Assembly: GCF_041821025.1 (NCBI RefSeq)
Contig: NZ_JBGUAY010000007.1
Span: forward strand, 1 to 64,000
Direction of reading: 5' to 3'
Length of the DNA stretch: 64,000 nucleotides
Source: Egicoccus sp. AB-alg6-2
GTDB taxonomy: Bacteria; Actinomycetota; Nitriliruptoria; Nitriliruptorales; Nitriliruptoraceae
How positions within the stretch are numbered: the stretch's first letter is position 1; the number at the start of each line of letters is the position of its first letter. Under the pieces are notes generated by a model that saw nothing but the letters and a program-made list of their open reading frames with translations, had not been told where the DNA came from and made no database searches. Below, in pieces: positions 1-8,250 of this stretch. The translations under genes and the position numbers were made by a program.

Positions 1-1
1 G

Positions 2-193
2 CGCGAGGTCGCCGACGGGCTGCAGGCGCTGGTGACCGGCGGCAAGCGCCCGTCCGCACCGTCGCAGCCGACCGGCAAGCGCCGCGGGGGCGACGGGGCT
101 GCCGCGCCCACGGTCCCGGCAGCGTCCCTCGCGCCGCTGGAGACCGACGACCGGCCGCACGTCGGCGCGGCCAACGGCAGCTACCTCGGCTGA
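2..193 (+). CDS. C-terminal tail of a probable methyl-accepting chemotaxis protein (partial)
   Basis: The open frame enters from the left edge and ends at TGA 191-193, leaving 63 residues. It begins REVADGLQALVTGG, which resembles the ELQ-LV ending of the chemoreceptor signalling coiled coil. A flexible Gly/Pro/Lys-rich tail follows, as is common after that coiled coil. The next genes are a diguanylate cyclase and cheY-cheB-cheR, so a receptor gene here would fit. No HAMP domain or signalling hairpin tip is inside the window, so the assignment rests on a short motif plus context. A different coiled-coil protein is possible. Confidence 0.4.
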   Translation, partial: REVADGLQALVTGGKRPSAPSQPTGKRRGGDGAAAPTVPAASLAPLETDDRPHVGAANGSYLG

Positions 194-307
194 GCGAGGC
201 GCCTCGACGCGGCCGGCACCCCCAGCGGGGCGCCGGCCGCCGTCGTTCCCGCGCGGCCATCGCCACCGCCCCGCCGGCGCCAGCGCACGGCGGCCGCGCA
301 GGAGGGC

Positions 308-332
308 TTCACTCCGGTTTCCCCGTGCCGAC
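308..332 (+). promoter_or_regulatory. sigma-28-like promoter for the diguanylate cyclase
   Basis: TTCA (308-311), 15 nt, then GCCGAC (327-332). This matches the pattern repeated before most motility transcription units in the window and resembles the WhiG/FliA consensus TAAA-N15/16-GCCGATAA. The coding start lies 47 nt downstream. Confidence 0.55.
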
Positions 333-379
333 GGGCCGCGGAAGGCGAAGGGTCGTCGGCAAGGGGGCGAGGTGAAAGC

Positions 380-1885
380 GTGCGATCGGCAACGCCGCAG
401 GTCATGACGCTGCTGCCCGACGGCCGCTCGCTGCCCGCCGAGCAGTGGCGTGCCCGCCACGAGGCGATCGTGCGCGGCATCCTCGCGGCCGTGGTCCCCG
501 TCGCGGCCCTGATGTGGCTCGCCGGCGATCCCCTCGCACACGTGCTCGTCGGCGCCGGCGTGCCGCTGACCCTCGCCATCCTCGCCCGGTTCGCGCCCGG
601 CAGCATGCGCCTTCGCGCCACGGGGAGTGCCCTGGCACTGATGTGCCTCGTCGTCCTCGTCGTGCACACCACGGGCACCATCGAAGCCCACTTCCTGTTC
701 TTCGTCGCGGTGCCGATCCTGGCCCTGTACGAGGACTGGCCGCCGTTCCTGACCAGCATCTTCGTGGTGCTGTTCCACCACGGCCTCGCGGGTCTGCTGG
801 ACCCCGCGGCGGTGTACAACCACGCCGCGGCGCTGCAGGACCCGCTCGGCTGGGGGTTGGTCCACGCCGCCCTGTTCCTGGCCATGTGCGTGGTGAGCGT
901 CGTCCACTGGGCCATCCACGAACGCACGCGCGCGCGGTTGACCCAGGCAGCCCTGCACGACGGTCTGACCGGTCTGCCGAATCGTCGGCTGCTGCTCGAG
1001 CAGCTGCGCCGGGCGCTCGCCGACCGTGCGGAACGGGGGGTACCGGCCGCCCTGCTCATGCTGGACGTCGACGGGTTCAAGCCGGTCAACGACACGTTCG
1101 GACACGGGGCGGGCGACGCCCTGCTGGTGGAGCTCGCTGCCCGCTTCCGGGACGCGGTCCGGCCGACGGACACGGTGGCCCGCCTCGGTGGCGACGAGTT
1201 CGCGTTCGTGCTCATCGGTGCCGCCGCCGAGGACGCGATCGAGACGGCACGCCGTCTCGTGGTCCTGAGCGCCCGGCCCGTCATGGTGGGCGAGCGCGCC
1301 ATCGAAGTGGGCGCCAGTGTCGGCATCGCCGTCGCATCCGTGGGCACGACCGGTGCCCTGCAATTGCTCGACCAGGCGGACATCGCGCTCCGCACGGCGA
1401 AGCGGAACGGGCGCGCCACGAGTGTGCTGTTCGCGTCGGGCCTCGACCAGGCCGGCTCCGAGGCGCTGCCCGTGGTACCGCACGAGGCGCGGGCCTGGTC
1501 CCGCTACATGGCCGCGCTCCGCGAGGAGATCGGCGCGCGCAAGCGGGACGGCGCCCTGGCGGCGCAGACCCGCGCCCCCGACTCCGTGCACCGCACGCTC
1601 GGCGTGCTCACCAGCGAGATCGGCGAGCTCCCCCCGGACCTCGCCCAAGCGCATCTCCCGCTCCCGGATCGTGCCGCGCTCGAGGAGTTCGTCTTCCACC
1701 AGTCCATGGTGCACGACTGGGCCGATTCGCTCGTGGCGGCCGGCGTCCTCACGACACGGCGGTGCGCCGACGCGGACCGCTTCTGGGCGGCGCTGGTGGC
1801 CTCCCTGGGCCGGGGGCGAGCACCCGACCCCCACGACGTCGCTGACCATGACCCCGATGTCCGCGAGGCCGCGCGTTCCCTGTAG
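380..1885 (+). CDS. membrane-bound diguanylate cyclase (GGDEF) with unknown C-terminal extension
   Basis: 501 residues. It should make c-di-GMP from two GTP at the membrane. Residues about 30-180 form several hydrophobic segments with an EAHFLFFVAVPILALYEDW stretch of a type seen in bacterial sensor modules. The GGDEF domain spans about 195-355, with an intact RLGGDEF signature at 270-274. An RPTD inhibitory I-site lies five residues before it, so product inhibition is likely. About 130 residues after the GGDEF domain match nothing I recognise. The GTG start at 380 is chosen because GGGGGCGAGG precedes it; ATG 404 lacks such a site. A sigma-28-like promoter upstream ties it to the motility regulon. 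Confidence 0.85.
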   Translation: MRSATPQVMTLLPDGRSLPAEQWRARHEAIVRGILAAVVPVAALMWLAGDPLAHVLVGAGVPLTLAILARFAPGSMRLRATGSALALMCLVVLVVHTTGTIEAHFLFFVAVPILALYEDWPPFLTSIFVVLFHHGLAGLLDPAAVYNHAAALQDPLGWGLVHAALFLAMCVVSVVHWAIHERTRARLTQAALHDGLTGLPNRRLLLEQLRRALADRAERGVPAALLMLDVDGFKPVNDTFGHGAGDALLVELAARFRDAVRPTDTVARLGGDEFAFVLIGAAAEDAIETARRLVVLSARPVMVGERAIEVGASVGIAVASVGTTGALQLLDQADIALRTAKRNGRATSVLFASGLDQAGSEALPVVPHEARAWSRYMAALREEIGARKRDGALAAQTRAPDSVHRTLGVLTSEIGELPPDLAQAHLPLPDRAALEEFVFHQSMVHDWADSLVAAGVLTTRRCADADRFWAALVASLGRGRAPDPHDVADHDPDVREAARSL

Positions 1886-1905
1886 CGGGCACGGCAACTG
1901 CCGAC
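1881..1905 (+). promoter_or_regulatory. sigma-28-like promoter for the che operon
   Basis: TGTA (1881-1884), 15 nt, GCCGAC (1900-1905). It overlaps the stop codon of the upstream cyclase and lies 74 nt before the first cheY start. The -35 part is a weak match; the -10 hexamer and spacing agree with the other motility promoters here. Confidence 0.45.
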
Positions 1906-1979
1906 CAGGAAGCGCAGAGCGGGGTGGTCCCCGCGGGCGCAGGACCGGGTGCCGGACACCCACGGAAGAAGGACCCACG

Positions 1980-2378
1980 GTGCGTGCACTCGTCATCGAC
2001 GACTCCCGGGCGACGCGGGCCATCCTTTCGCGCATCCTGCAGCAGCTCGGCTTCACCACCTCCGACGTGGCCGACGGCCAGCTGGCGCTGACCTGGCTCG
2101 CGGACCACGGACCCGTCGACCTCGCGCTGGTCGACTGGAACATGCCGGTGCTCGACGGCCTCAGTTTCATCAAGATCGTGCGCGCCAACCCGGCCTACGC
2201 CGGGATGAAGCTGCTCATGGTGACCACCGAGTCCGACATCGAGCGCATGATCGCCGCGCTCGAGGCCGGCGCCGACGAGTACGCCATGAAGCCGTTCACC
2301 GCCGGCGTCATCCGCGAGAAGCTCGACATCATGGGCATCCGCCTCCCCGGCTATCCGGTCGCCGGGGGTGTGCAGTGA
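1980..2378 (+). CDS. cheY: chemotaxis response regulator CheY
   Basis: 132-residue stand-alone receiver domain. When phosphorylated by CheA it should bind the flagellar switch and alter rotation. It starts VRALVIDDSRATRAIL, giving the acidic pair; the phospho-acceptor is Asp52 in LVDWNMPVLDG, the conserved Thr is in MVTTES and the Lys in MKPF. GTG 1980 follows an AAGAAGGA ribosome site. It overlaps the cheB start (GTGA), so the two are translationally coupled. A second CheY lies at the end of the same operon; the sequence does not show which of the two is the motor ligand. Confidence 0.92.
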   Translation: MRALVIDDSRATRAILSRILQQLGFTTSDVADGQLALTWLADHGPVDLALVDWNMPVLDGLSFIKIVRANPAYAGMKLLMVTTESDIERMIAALEAGADEYAMKPFTAGVIREKLDIMGIRLPGYPVAGGVQ

Positions 2379-3505
2379 CCCGCACCCGCGTGCTCGTGGT
2401 CGACGACGCCGCGGTGGTGCGCAGGATCGTCACCGACGCGCTGGCCGAGGATCCCGACATCGAGGTCGTCGGCACGGCCCCGAACGGCAAGATCGCCCTG
2501 GCGAAGATCCCGCAGGTCAACCCCGACGTCGTCACCCTCGACGTCGAGATGCCCGAGATGGACGGGCTGGCAACCCTGACCGCGCTGCGTGCGCTCTACC
2601 CCCGCCTGCCCGTCATCATGTTCTCGACCCTGACCGAACGCGGCGCCGCCACCACCATGGAAGCCCTGCTGCGCGGCGCCAACGACTACGTCACCAAGCC
2701 GGCCAACGTCGGCTCGGTCGCCGAGGCCCAGCAACGCATCAAGGCCGAGTTGGTGCCGCGCGTCCACGCCCTCAGCGGCAAGCTGCGCACCGCCGCGCCC
2801 ACCCGGGTCGCCCCAACCGCTCGCCCGGCCGCCCCGTCGCGACCGACGGGCGCACGGCCGGCCACGCCCACGCGGGTCGACGCCGTCGTCATCGGGGTGT
2901 CGACCGGCGGCCCCAACGCGCTGGCGGAATTGCTGCCACGGCTGCCCGGTGACCTGCCCGTGCCGGTGCTCATCGTCCAGCACATGCCCCCGATGTTCAC
3001 GCGCCTGCTCGCCGAGCGACTGGACGGCACCAGCCCCCTGCGCGTCACCGAGGCGGGGGACCGCCAGCCGGTCGTCGCCGGTGGTGTGCACATCGCCCCG
3101 GGAAACCGCCACCTGGCCGTCCAGCGCGTCGGGACCGAGATCCGGACGTTGCTCGACGACGGTCCGCACGAGAACTCGTGCCGGCCCGCCGTCGACGTGC
3201 TGTTCCGTGCCGCCACCGGCGTCTACGGCGGGCGCATCCTCGCCGTCGTGCTGACGGGCATGGGTTCCGACGGCAAGAACGGCAGCGAGCACGTGCGGGC
3301 CGCCGGCGGGCACGTCATCGTCCAGGACGAGGCGACCAGCGTCGTCTGGGGCATGCCCGGCGCCGTCATCGGTGCCGGACTCGCGGACGAGATCCTGCCG
3401 ATCGGGCAGATCGCCGAGGCGATCCGGCGCCGCGCACTCGTCGGCCGCAGCGCCGCCGACCGCACGTCGGGCGCTTCGTACGCGCTGCCGGGAGGCAACC
3501 GATGA
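2375..3505 (+). CDS. cheB: chemotaxis protein-glutamate methylesterase CheB
   Basis: 376 residues. It removes methyl groups from receptor glutamates (and deamidates glutamine) for adaptation. The N-terminal receiver domain (about 1-125) carries Asp56 in TLDVEMPEMDG. A Pro/Ala/Thr-rich linker follows (about 140-170), then the esterase domain. The catalytic triad is visible: Ser176 in GVSTGG, His203 in QHMPP, Asp299 in MGSDG. GTG 2375 overlaps the cheY stop, and its own stop overlaps cheR ATG 3502. Length and domain order are normal for the family. Confidence 0.96.
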   Translation: MTRTRVLVVDDAAVVRRIVTDALAEDPDIEVVGTAPNGKIALAKIPQVNPDVVTLDVEMPEMDGLATLTALRALYPRLPVIMFSTLTERGAATTMEALLRGANDYVTKPANVGSVAEAQQRIKAELVPRVHALSGKLRTAAPTRVAPTARPAAPSRPTGARPATPTRVDAVVIGVSTGGPNALAELLPRLPGDLPVPVLIVQHMPPMFTRLLAERLDGTSPLRVTEAGDRQPVVAGGVHIAPGNRHLAVQRVGTEIRTLLDDGPHENSCRPAVDVLFRAATGVYGGRILAVVLTGMGSDGKNGSEHVRAAGGHVIVQDEATSVVWGMPGAVIGAGLADEILPIGQIAEAIRRRALVGRSAADRTSGASYALPGGNR

Positions 3506-4344
3506 CGCTCGCGGATACCACCACCGCGTTGAACGCCGGCGACCTGCTCTACCTGCGCGAGCTCGTTCGTGAACGCTCCGCCATCGTCATCGACGACTCC
3601 AAGAGCTACCTGCTGGAGTCGCGGCTGGCCCCGATCGCACGCCGCAACGGTCTTGGGTCGCTCGCCGAACTCGTCGTCCGGCTGCGTCGCGAACGCACCG
3701 GCCCGCTGCACGACCTCGTCGTCGACGCCATGACGACCAACGAGACCAGCTTCTTCCGCGACCTGCACCCCTGGACCATCCTGGAGAAGGTCTGGATCCC
3801 CGAGTTGATCGAGAAGCGCGCCGCACAGCGCACGCTGACGTTCTGGAACGCGGCATGCTCGAGCGGCCAGGAGCCCTACTCGTTGGCGATGCTGCTGCGC
3901 GACCGGTTCCCGCACATCGTCGAGACCTGGAACGTCCGCATCATCGCCACCGACCTGTCCGCGGAGATGCTCGGCCGCTCCGCCATGGGTCGCTACACCC
4001 AGCTCGAGGTCAACCGCGGTCTGCCGGCGTCGCTGCTGGTGAAGCACTTCCACCGGGACGGGCAGTACTGGCAGATCAGCGACGAACTCCGCGGCATGGT
4101 GGAGTTCCGGGCCCTCAACCTGGTGTCCCAGTGGCCCTTCGTGCCCCAGGTCGACCTGCTGTTCATGCGCAACGTTCTCATCTACTTCGACCTGCCGACC
4201 AAGCAGCAGATCCTCGGCAAGGTCCGCGAGGTCCTGCGGCCCGACGGCTACCTGATGCTCGGCACGGCCGAGACGACCCTCAACGTCGACGATCGTTACG
4301 AGCGTGTCGCCGTCGATCGCGCCACCGCCTACCGCCCGCGCTGA
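3502..4344 (+). CDS. cheR: chemotaxis protein methyltransferase CheR
   Basis: 280 residues. It transfers methyl from S-adenosylmethionine to receptor glutamates, opposing CheB. An alpha-helical N-terminal domain (about 1-75) precedes the Rossmann methyltransferase domain. Family hallmarks in order: TTNETSFFRD, the SAM-binding AACSSGQEPYSLAM, ATDLS, and FMRNVLIYFD. ATG 3502 overlaps the cheB stop (ATGA). No pentapeptide-binding extension beyond the normal length is seen. Confidence 0.96.
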   Translation: MTLADTTTALNAGDLLYLRELVRERSAIVIDDSKSYLLESRLAPIARRNGLGSLAELVVRLRRERTGPLHDLVVDAMTTNETSFFRDLHPWTILEKVWIPELIEKRAAQRTLTFWNAACSSGQEPYSLAMLLRDRFPHIVETWNVRIIATDLSAEMLGRSAMGRYTQLEVNRGLPASLLVKHFHRDGQYWQISDELRGMVEFRALNLVSQWPFVPQVDLLFMRNVLIYFDLPTKQQILGKVREVLRPDGYLMLGTAETTLNVDDRYERVAVDRATAYRPR

Positions 4345-4377
4345 CGAACGCGGCGACACCGAAAGGAACCCCGGCCG

Positions 4378-4830
4378 ATGCACACCACCACCATCGACCT
4401 CCAACAGATCGGCGCCGACATCTGGGCCGCGATCCTCGGCCTCGAGCTGCGGCCGGCCGACGCGCTGGAGACGCACGACGCCGATCAGCGTGTCGTCACC
4501 GGCGTCGTCCAGATCACCGGCGACTGGTCCGGCGCGGTCACCGTCCAGTGTCCTGAAGCGCTGGCTCGGACCGCGACGGCGCTGATGTTCGGCTCGGAGC
4601 CGTCCGAGGTCACCGAGGACGAGGTCACCGACACCGTCGGCGAACTCGCCAACATGACCGGCGGCAACGTGAAGTCGCTGCTGGCCGGCACCTGCCAGCT
4701 GTCGCTGCCCGCGGTGACGACCGGCCGCGACTACCACGTCCACATCTCGGGCGCCCAGGTGATCGAGCGCGTGACGGCCGAGTGCGACGGCGCGCTGGTG
4801 GTCATGACCATGCTCGAACGCCGCAACTGA
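4378..4830 (+). CDS. cheX: CheY-P phosphatase of the CheX/CheC family
   Basis: 150 residues. CheX/CheC proteins terminate the signal by hydrolysing CheY-P. The single active-site helix is present: DTVGELANMTGGN contains the E-x-x-N pair followed by GGN, as in CheX. One such motif and the short length favour CheX over two-motif CheC. ATG 4378 follows GAAAGGAA. It sits between cheR and a second cheY, so CheY-P is the expected substrate. The flagellar switch has a plain FliN rather than FliY, so this is a likely main phosphatase. Confidence 0.8.
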   Translation: MHTTTIDLQQIGADIWAAILGLELRPADALETHDADQRVVTGVVQITGDWSGAVTVQCPEALARTATALMFGSEPSEVTEDEVTDTVGELANMTGGNVKSLLAGTCQLSLPAVTTGRDYHVHISGAQVIERVTAECDGALVVMTMLERRN

Positions 4831-4862
4831 CCCCCGAACGCGAACGCAAGAGAGAGACCACC

Positions 4863-5225
4863 GTGAAGATCCTCGTAGTCGACGACAGCAAGGCGATGCG
4901 CGCCATCGTCAAACGCGCCCTCGCGGGCCTCGACCGTGTGGCCGGCGCCCAGATCATCGAGGCAGCCGACGGCAGGGAGGCCTTCGGGACCGTTCAGGCC
5001 GAGCACCCCGACCTGGTGCTGTCCGACTGGAACATGCCCGAGATGACCGGCATCGAACTGCTCCAGGCCCTCAACGAGGCCGGCGTCAGCGTGACCTTCG
5101 GGTTCGTGACCTCGGAGTCGACGCCGGAGATGCACGAGCTCGCGAAGGCGAACGGCGCCAAGTTCCTGGTCAGCAAGCCGTTCACGCCCGAGTCGATCGA
5201 CCAGGCCCTCGCCGGAGCGATCTGA
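4863..5225 (+). CDS. cheY: second chemotaxis response regulator CheY
   Basis: 120-residue single receiver domain. It starts VKILVVDDSKAMRAIV; the phospho-acceptor is Asp55 in LSDWNMPEMTG, the Thr is in FVTSES and the Lys in SKPF. A GTG start at 4863 follows an AGAGAGA-type purine run. It is co-directional with cheX and directly followed by another CheX-like gene one base after its stop. Its conserved residues are complete, so it should be phosphorylatable. Whether this or the first CheY acts on the motor, with the other as a phosphate sink, cannot be told from sequence. Confidence 0.9.
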   Translation: MKILVVDDSKAMRAIVKRALAGLDRVAGAQIIEAADGREAFGTVQAEHPDLVLSDWNMPEMTGIELLQALNEAGVSVTFGFVTSESTPEMHELAKANGAKFLVSKPFTPESIDQALAGAI

Positions 5226-5226
5226 C

Positions 5227-5706
5227 GTGCGCTGCCCGATGCCTGCCCGCGCCTCCTACCGTGACCTGCTGCGCGACCTGCTGGGTCGCACGGTCACGGT
5301 GCGGAGCGCGGGCGGCCAGCAGCTCGACCCGGCCCGGCCGGCCTACCTGGCCGGCTACCGCTTCGACGACGGATCGGCCGCGGCGGTGGCGGTGGCGGAT
5401 CTGAGCCTGGCAACGGCCGTGGCGGCATCCATCGCGATGCTGCCGCCCGTGGAGACCAGGACGCAGGTCGAGGCGGCCGGCGCACTCGACGAGGAACTGC
5501 TCGAGTTCTTCCACGAAGTCGTCAACGTGGCCGCGAAGCTGATGAACAGCCCGACGACGCCGCACGTGGTGCTGCGCGAGGTGACGGCCGTCCCCGGCGA
5601 CGTCGCCGAAGACCTCGCCGGCATCGCCACCACGCCGCAGCGCCGACAGGACTGGCAGGTGACCGTGGACGGCTACGGCGAGGGTGTGCTCACGCTGCTC
5701 GGCTAA
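5227..5706 (+). CDS. divergent CheX/CheC-like protein
   Basis: 159 residues with no overall similarity I recognise. Residues about 93-110 read ELLEFFHEVVNVAAKLMN and contain an E-x-x-N spacing like the catalytic helix of CheX/CheC phosphatases, but without the GGN that follows in CheX. GTG 5227 begins one base after the cheY stop, so it is in the operon. It is either a second, divergent CheY-P phosphatase or a non-catalytic relative. No membrane segment or signal peptide is present. Confidence 0.5.
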   Translation: MRCPMPARASYRDLLRDLLGRTVTVRSAGGQQLDPARPAYLAGYRFDDGSAAAVAVADLSLATAVAASIAMLPPVETRTQVEAAGALDEELLEFFHEVVNVAAKLMNSPTTPHVVLREVTAVPGDVAEDLAGIATTPQRRQDWQVTVDGYGEGVLTLLG

Positions 5707-5802
5707 GCCGGGCCGTCACCGGGCGGGTCGCGCGATCAGCCGCAGCCAGGCGGTGAGCCCCTCGGGTCGCTCGGGGCGAGCACGTGGACCGCGGGAAAGG
5801 AG

Positions 5803-7278
5803 TCAGCCGAGCCGAGCGTGCAGCAGCGCGGTGAGGTTGTCGAGCGCGAGGTCGACCAGTTCGGGGTCCAGCTCCGTGCTCGCACGCTCCGCCAGCCGCG
5901 TCGCGACGTTCGCGGCGCTGGCGCCGTCGACGGCGAGTTCGTCGACGGCATGGGCGACCGCGAGCAGGCGGGCGGCGTCGGGGATGTCGGTACTGCGGAT
6001 GCCGTCGGGGAAACCGTCGCCGTCCCAGCGCTCGCGTTGGGAGCGGACAGCGGCCGCCGCAGCGGGCCCGGCGGTCAGCTGCAGCAGCGACGCCGAACGC
6101 ACGGGGAACGTGCGCCAGACCTCCAGCAGCTCCCCGGTGAGCTCACCCGGCCCGCCGATGGCGGCGGACGGCAGCCCGGCCCGGCCGACGTCGTGGAGGT
6201 GGCCGGCGAGCTGCGCGCGAGCGACGGCGCCCGGCGACCAGCCCCGGAGACGCGCGAGTTCGGCCGAGATCCGACCAACCCGCTCGCCGTGTCCGCGGCC
6301 CTCGGGCAGGAACGGTTCGACCTGGTCGAGCATGCGCACGACCACCTCGAGTTCCGTGGTCGTCGACACCCCCAGGGACAGGTCCTCGGCGCCGAGCAGC
6401 GGTTGCGCGCCGTCGGCGGCGGCGACCTCGACGGCGCGTCTGGCGAGTTCGAGCAGCTGTTCCGCGTCGGTCGCGGACTCGGAGCCGGCGTGGCCGATGA
6501 CGGCGCTCAGCGGGAGGCCGCGGTCGCGGAAGGTGCCCACGACCTCCAGCATCTGGCGGCCCAGCCGATGCATGTCGTGGGGGCTGAGTGTCGGGCCGAC
6601 CAGGCCGAACTCCCCGTGTGCGGTGGTGAAGAGCTCGCTGCCGGTCGTGGTCACCAGGTGGGCGAGACCCGCCGACAGGCGACGGCGCTGCACGGCGACG
6701 ACGGGGTCGGCCTCGGGCGTGGTCCAGCGCTCGGAGACGATCTTGACGAACGCGACGCGGGGGATCTCGTCGCTGTCGCCGAGGGTGGCGATCCGCCGTT
6801 CGAAGGTGCCGCGGTCCATCAGCCCGGTGGTGGCGTCGGTCCCGCGGCTGCGGGCGCCGGTGGAACCGAAGCGGCGCTCGTAGGAGGTCAGCAGGGTGCT
6901 GGGCGAGCGGGACACGTCGACCAGCCCCAGCAGCGCCTCCTCGTTGCCCTCACCGACGATCGCATCCGCCCCGGACTCGACGAGTTGGACGGCCAGTCGC
7001 TCCGCGCCGGTGTGGGCCAGCACGATGGTGTGCTGGCCGTGTTCGGCCAGCCGGGTCTCCACGGCGAGGAGCTCGTCGGGGGAGAGGCGGGTGGAGACGA
7101 GGACGGCATCGACCGGCTCGACCTCCTCGTCGACGAGGACGGCGCCGATCCCGGTCAACCGGGTACGCACGCTGTCGGGCACGCCCAGGCAGCGCAGCCG
7201 CAGGGTGGTGGTGATCGGCGCAGGTTGTCCCAGCTCGTCGAGACGGACGAGCGGTACGTCGATCTCGACCGCAGGCAT
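5803..7278 (-). CDS. degenerate REC-GGDEF-HD-GYP protein downstream of fliA
   Basis: 491 residues. Residues about 1-130 resemble a receiver fold lacking clear phosphorylation residues. About 145-320 resemble a GGDEF domain whose signature is replaced by AHGEFGLVG, so cyclase activity is unlikely. About 330-490 are HD-GYP-like, with LAGHLHDVGRAGLP (His362-Asp363) and RWDGDGFP. Several metal or c-di-GMP positions differ: the usual HHE is SQRE, GYP is GFP, and the mid-domain His reads WRTFP. It is probably a c-di-GMP sensor or scaffold, though residual hydrolase activity is possible. ATG 7278 overlaps the fliA stop (TGATG), tying it to the sigma factor. Confidence 0.7.
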   Translation of the reverse strand: MPAVEIDVPLVRLDELGQPAPITTTLRLRCLGVPDSVRTRLTGIGAVLVDEEVEPVDAVLVSTRLSPDELLAVETRLAEHGQHTIVLAHTGAERLAVQLVESGADAIVGEGNEEALLGLVDVSRSPSTLLTSYERRFGSTGARSRGTDATTGLMDRGTFERRIATLGDSDEIPRVAFVKIVSERWTTPEADPVVAVQRRRLSAGLAHLVTTTGSELFTTAHGEFGLVGPTLSPHDMHRLGRQMLEVVGTFRDRGLPLSAVIGHAGSESATDAEQLLELARRAVEVAAADGAQPLLGAEDLSLGVSTTTELEVVVRMLDQVEPFLPEGRGHGERVGRISAELARLRGWSPGAVARAQLAGHLHDVGRAGLPSAAIGGPGELTGELLEVWRTFPVRSASLLQLTAGPAAAAAVRSQRERWDGDGFPDGIRSTDIPDAARLLAVAHAVDELAVDGASAANVATRLAERASTELDPELVDLALDNLTALLHARLG

Positions 7279-8156
7279 CAGGCGAAGGCCCGGACGGCCT
7301 CGGCGGGCTCGTCGCCCTGCAGCCGCGTCCGCCACGTGGTGTTGGCGGACACCTGCGCGACGTAGGCCGCGCGACGGCGCTTGCCGGGAGCGTCGACCGG
7401 CACCTCGGGGACGTTGTCGTAGGCGGTGCCGAAGTAGGCCTGCAGCGCGTGCAGGGCCTCGTGGCGCAGCTGCGACGCGCGCGCCTCGGTGACGCCGAGG
7501 TCGTCGGCGATGTCGCGCAGCAGGCGGCCTTCGAAGTGGTGCTCGACCAGGACGCGGCGTGGCAGCTCCGGCAGGTGCGCGATGGCGGTGCGCAGGGTGC
7601 CGACCAGCTCGTTGTTCTCCAGGGCGGCCTCGGGGAGCCAGGCCTGGTCCTCCTCGAGGATGCGGTCGCCGAGCACCCCACTTCCGGACTCGTCCTCGCG
7701 GATGGGGCGGTCCAGCGTCAGCAGGGTGGAGGTGACGGCGGCGGCGCGGCGGGCGCGGACGGTGGACTCGTCCATGCCCATCGCGTCGGCGATCTCGGCG
7801 TCGTCGGGCCGGCGCTGCAGCTTCTCCTCGAGCGCCGACTGGGTCGACTCGATGGTGCGCAGGTCACGCCGCAGGCGGCGGGTGGCCCAGTCGCGGGAGC
7901 GGGTCGCGTCCAGCACGGCGCCCCGGATGCGGATGCTCGCGTAGCGGGCGAACGGCACCCCGGTGCTCGCGTCGTAACGGTGGGCGGCGTCGACCAGGCC
8001 GGCGGCACCGGCGCCGCGCAGCTCGTCGCGGTCGACGTGGCGCGGGAACCGGGCGGAGAGCTGGTTGACCACGTGGTTGACCAGGTACAGGTTCTCCTCG
8101 ACGAGGGCGTTCACGTCGGAGGTCGCACTGGTACGGGTGGCCGTCGCTGCCGTCAT
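7278..8156 (-). CDS. fliA: RNA polymerase sigma-28 factor (FliA/WhiG family)
   Basis: 292 residues. It directs RNA polymerase to late motility promoters. Region 2 is visible in VNALVEENLYLVNHVVNQL and ELRGAGAAGLVDAAHRYD...FARYASIRIRGAVLD, region 3 around DLRTIESTQSALEEKLQRRP, and region 4 in LPELPRRVLVEHHFEGRLL...VTEARASQLRHEAL. ATG 8156 is preferred over an upstream in-frame start because AGGAG lies seven bases before it. No FlgM is in the window. Its probable targets are the repeated TnnA-N15-GCCGA(T/C) promoters listed here. Confidence 0.93.
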   Translation of the reverse strand: MTAATATRTSATSDVNALVEENLYLVNHVVNQLSARFPRHVDRDELRGAGAAGLVDAAHRYDASTGVPFARYASIRIRGAVLDATRSRDWATRRLRRDLRTIESTQSALEEKLQRRPDDAEIADAMGMDESTVRARRAAAVTSTLLTLDRPIREDESGSGVLGDRILEEDQAWLPEAALENNELVGTLRTAIAHLPELPRRVLVEHHFEGRLLRDIADDLGVTEARASQLRHEALHALQAYFGTAYDNVPEVPVDAPGKRRRAAYVAQVSANTTWRTRLQGDEPAEAVRAFA

Positions 8157-8230
8157 CGCTGGGCTCCTGGGTTTCCGTGTCCGGAAGGTGTGACCAGACC
8201 TTCGGGGATCGGAGCCGGCGACGTGAGAGG

Positions 8231-8250
8231 CCTTCACAGGTCCTTCACAG
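8231..8250. promoter_or_regulatory. 11-bp-spaced direct repeat upstream of fliA
   Basis: CCTTCACAG occurs at 8231-8239 and again at 8242-8250, one helical turn apart. A third CTTCAC is at 8275-8280. Direct repeats with 11-bp period are the usual operator form for OmpR/PhoB-type regulators, and actinobacterial PHO boxes use GTTCACC units. It lies about 75 nt upstream of the fliA start. Function is inferred from geometry only. Confidence 0.35.

Noticed and set aside
181-1419. Long minus-strand reading frame opposite the diguanylate cyclase
   Set aside because: Ser/Arg/Ala-rich shadow translation of a high-GC coding region, without any domain; the plus-strand frame has GGDEF.
4367-4378. GGCCGATG overlapping the cheX start as another sigma-28 promoter
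   Set aside because: No T..A element at 15 nt upstream, and it overlaps the start codon; cheX is within the che operon.
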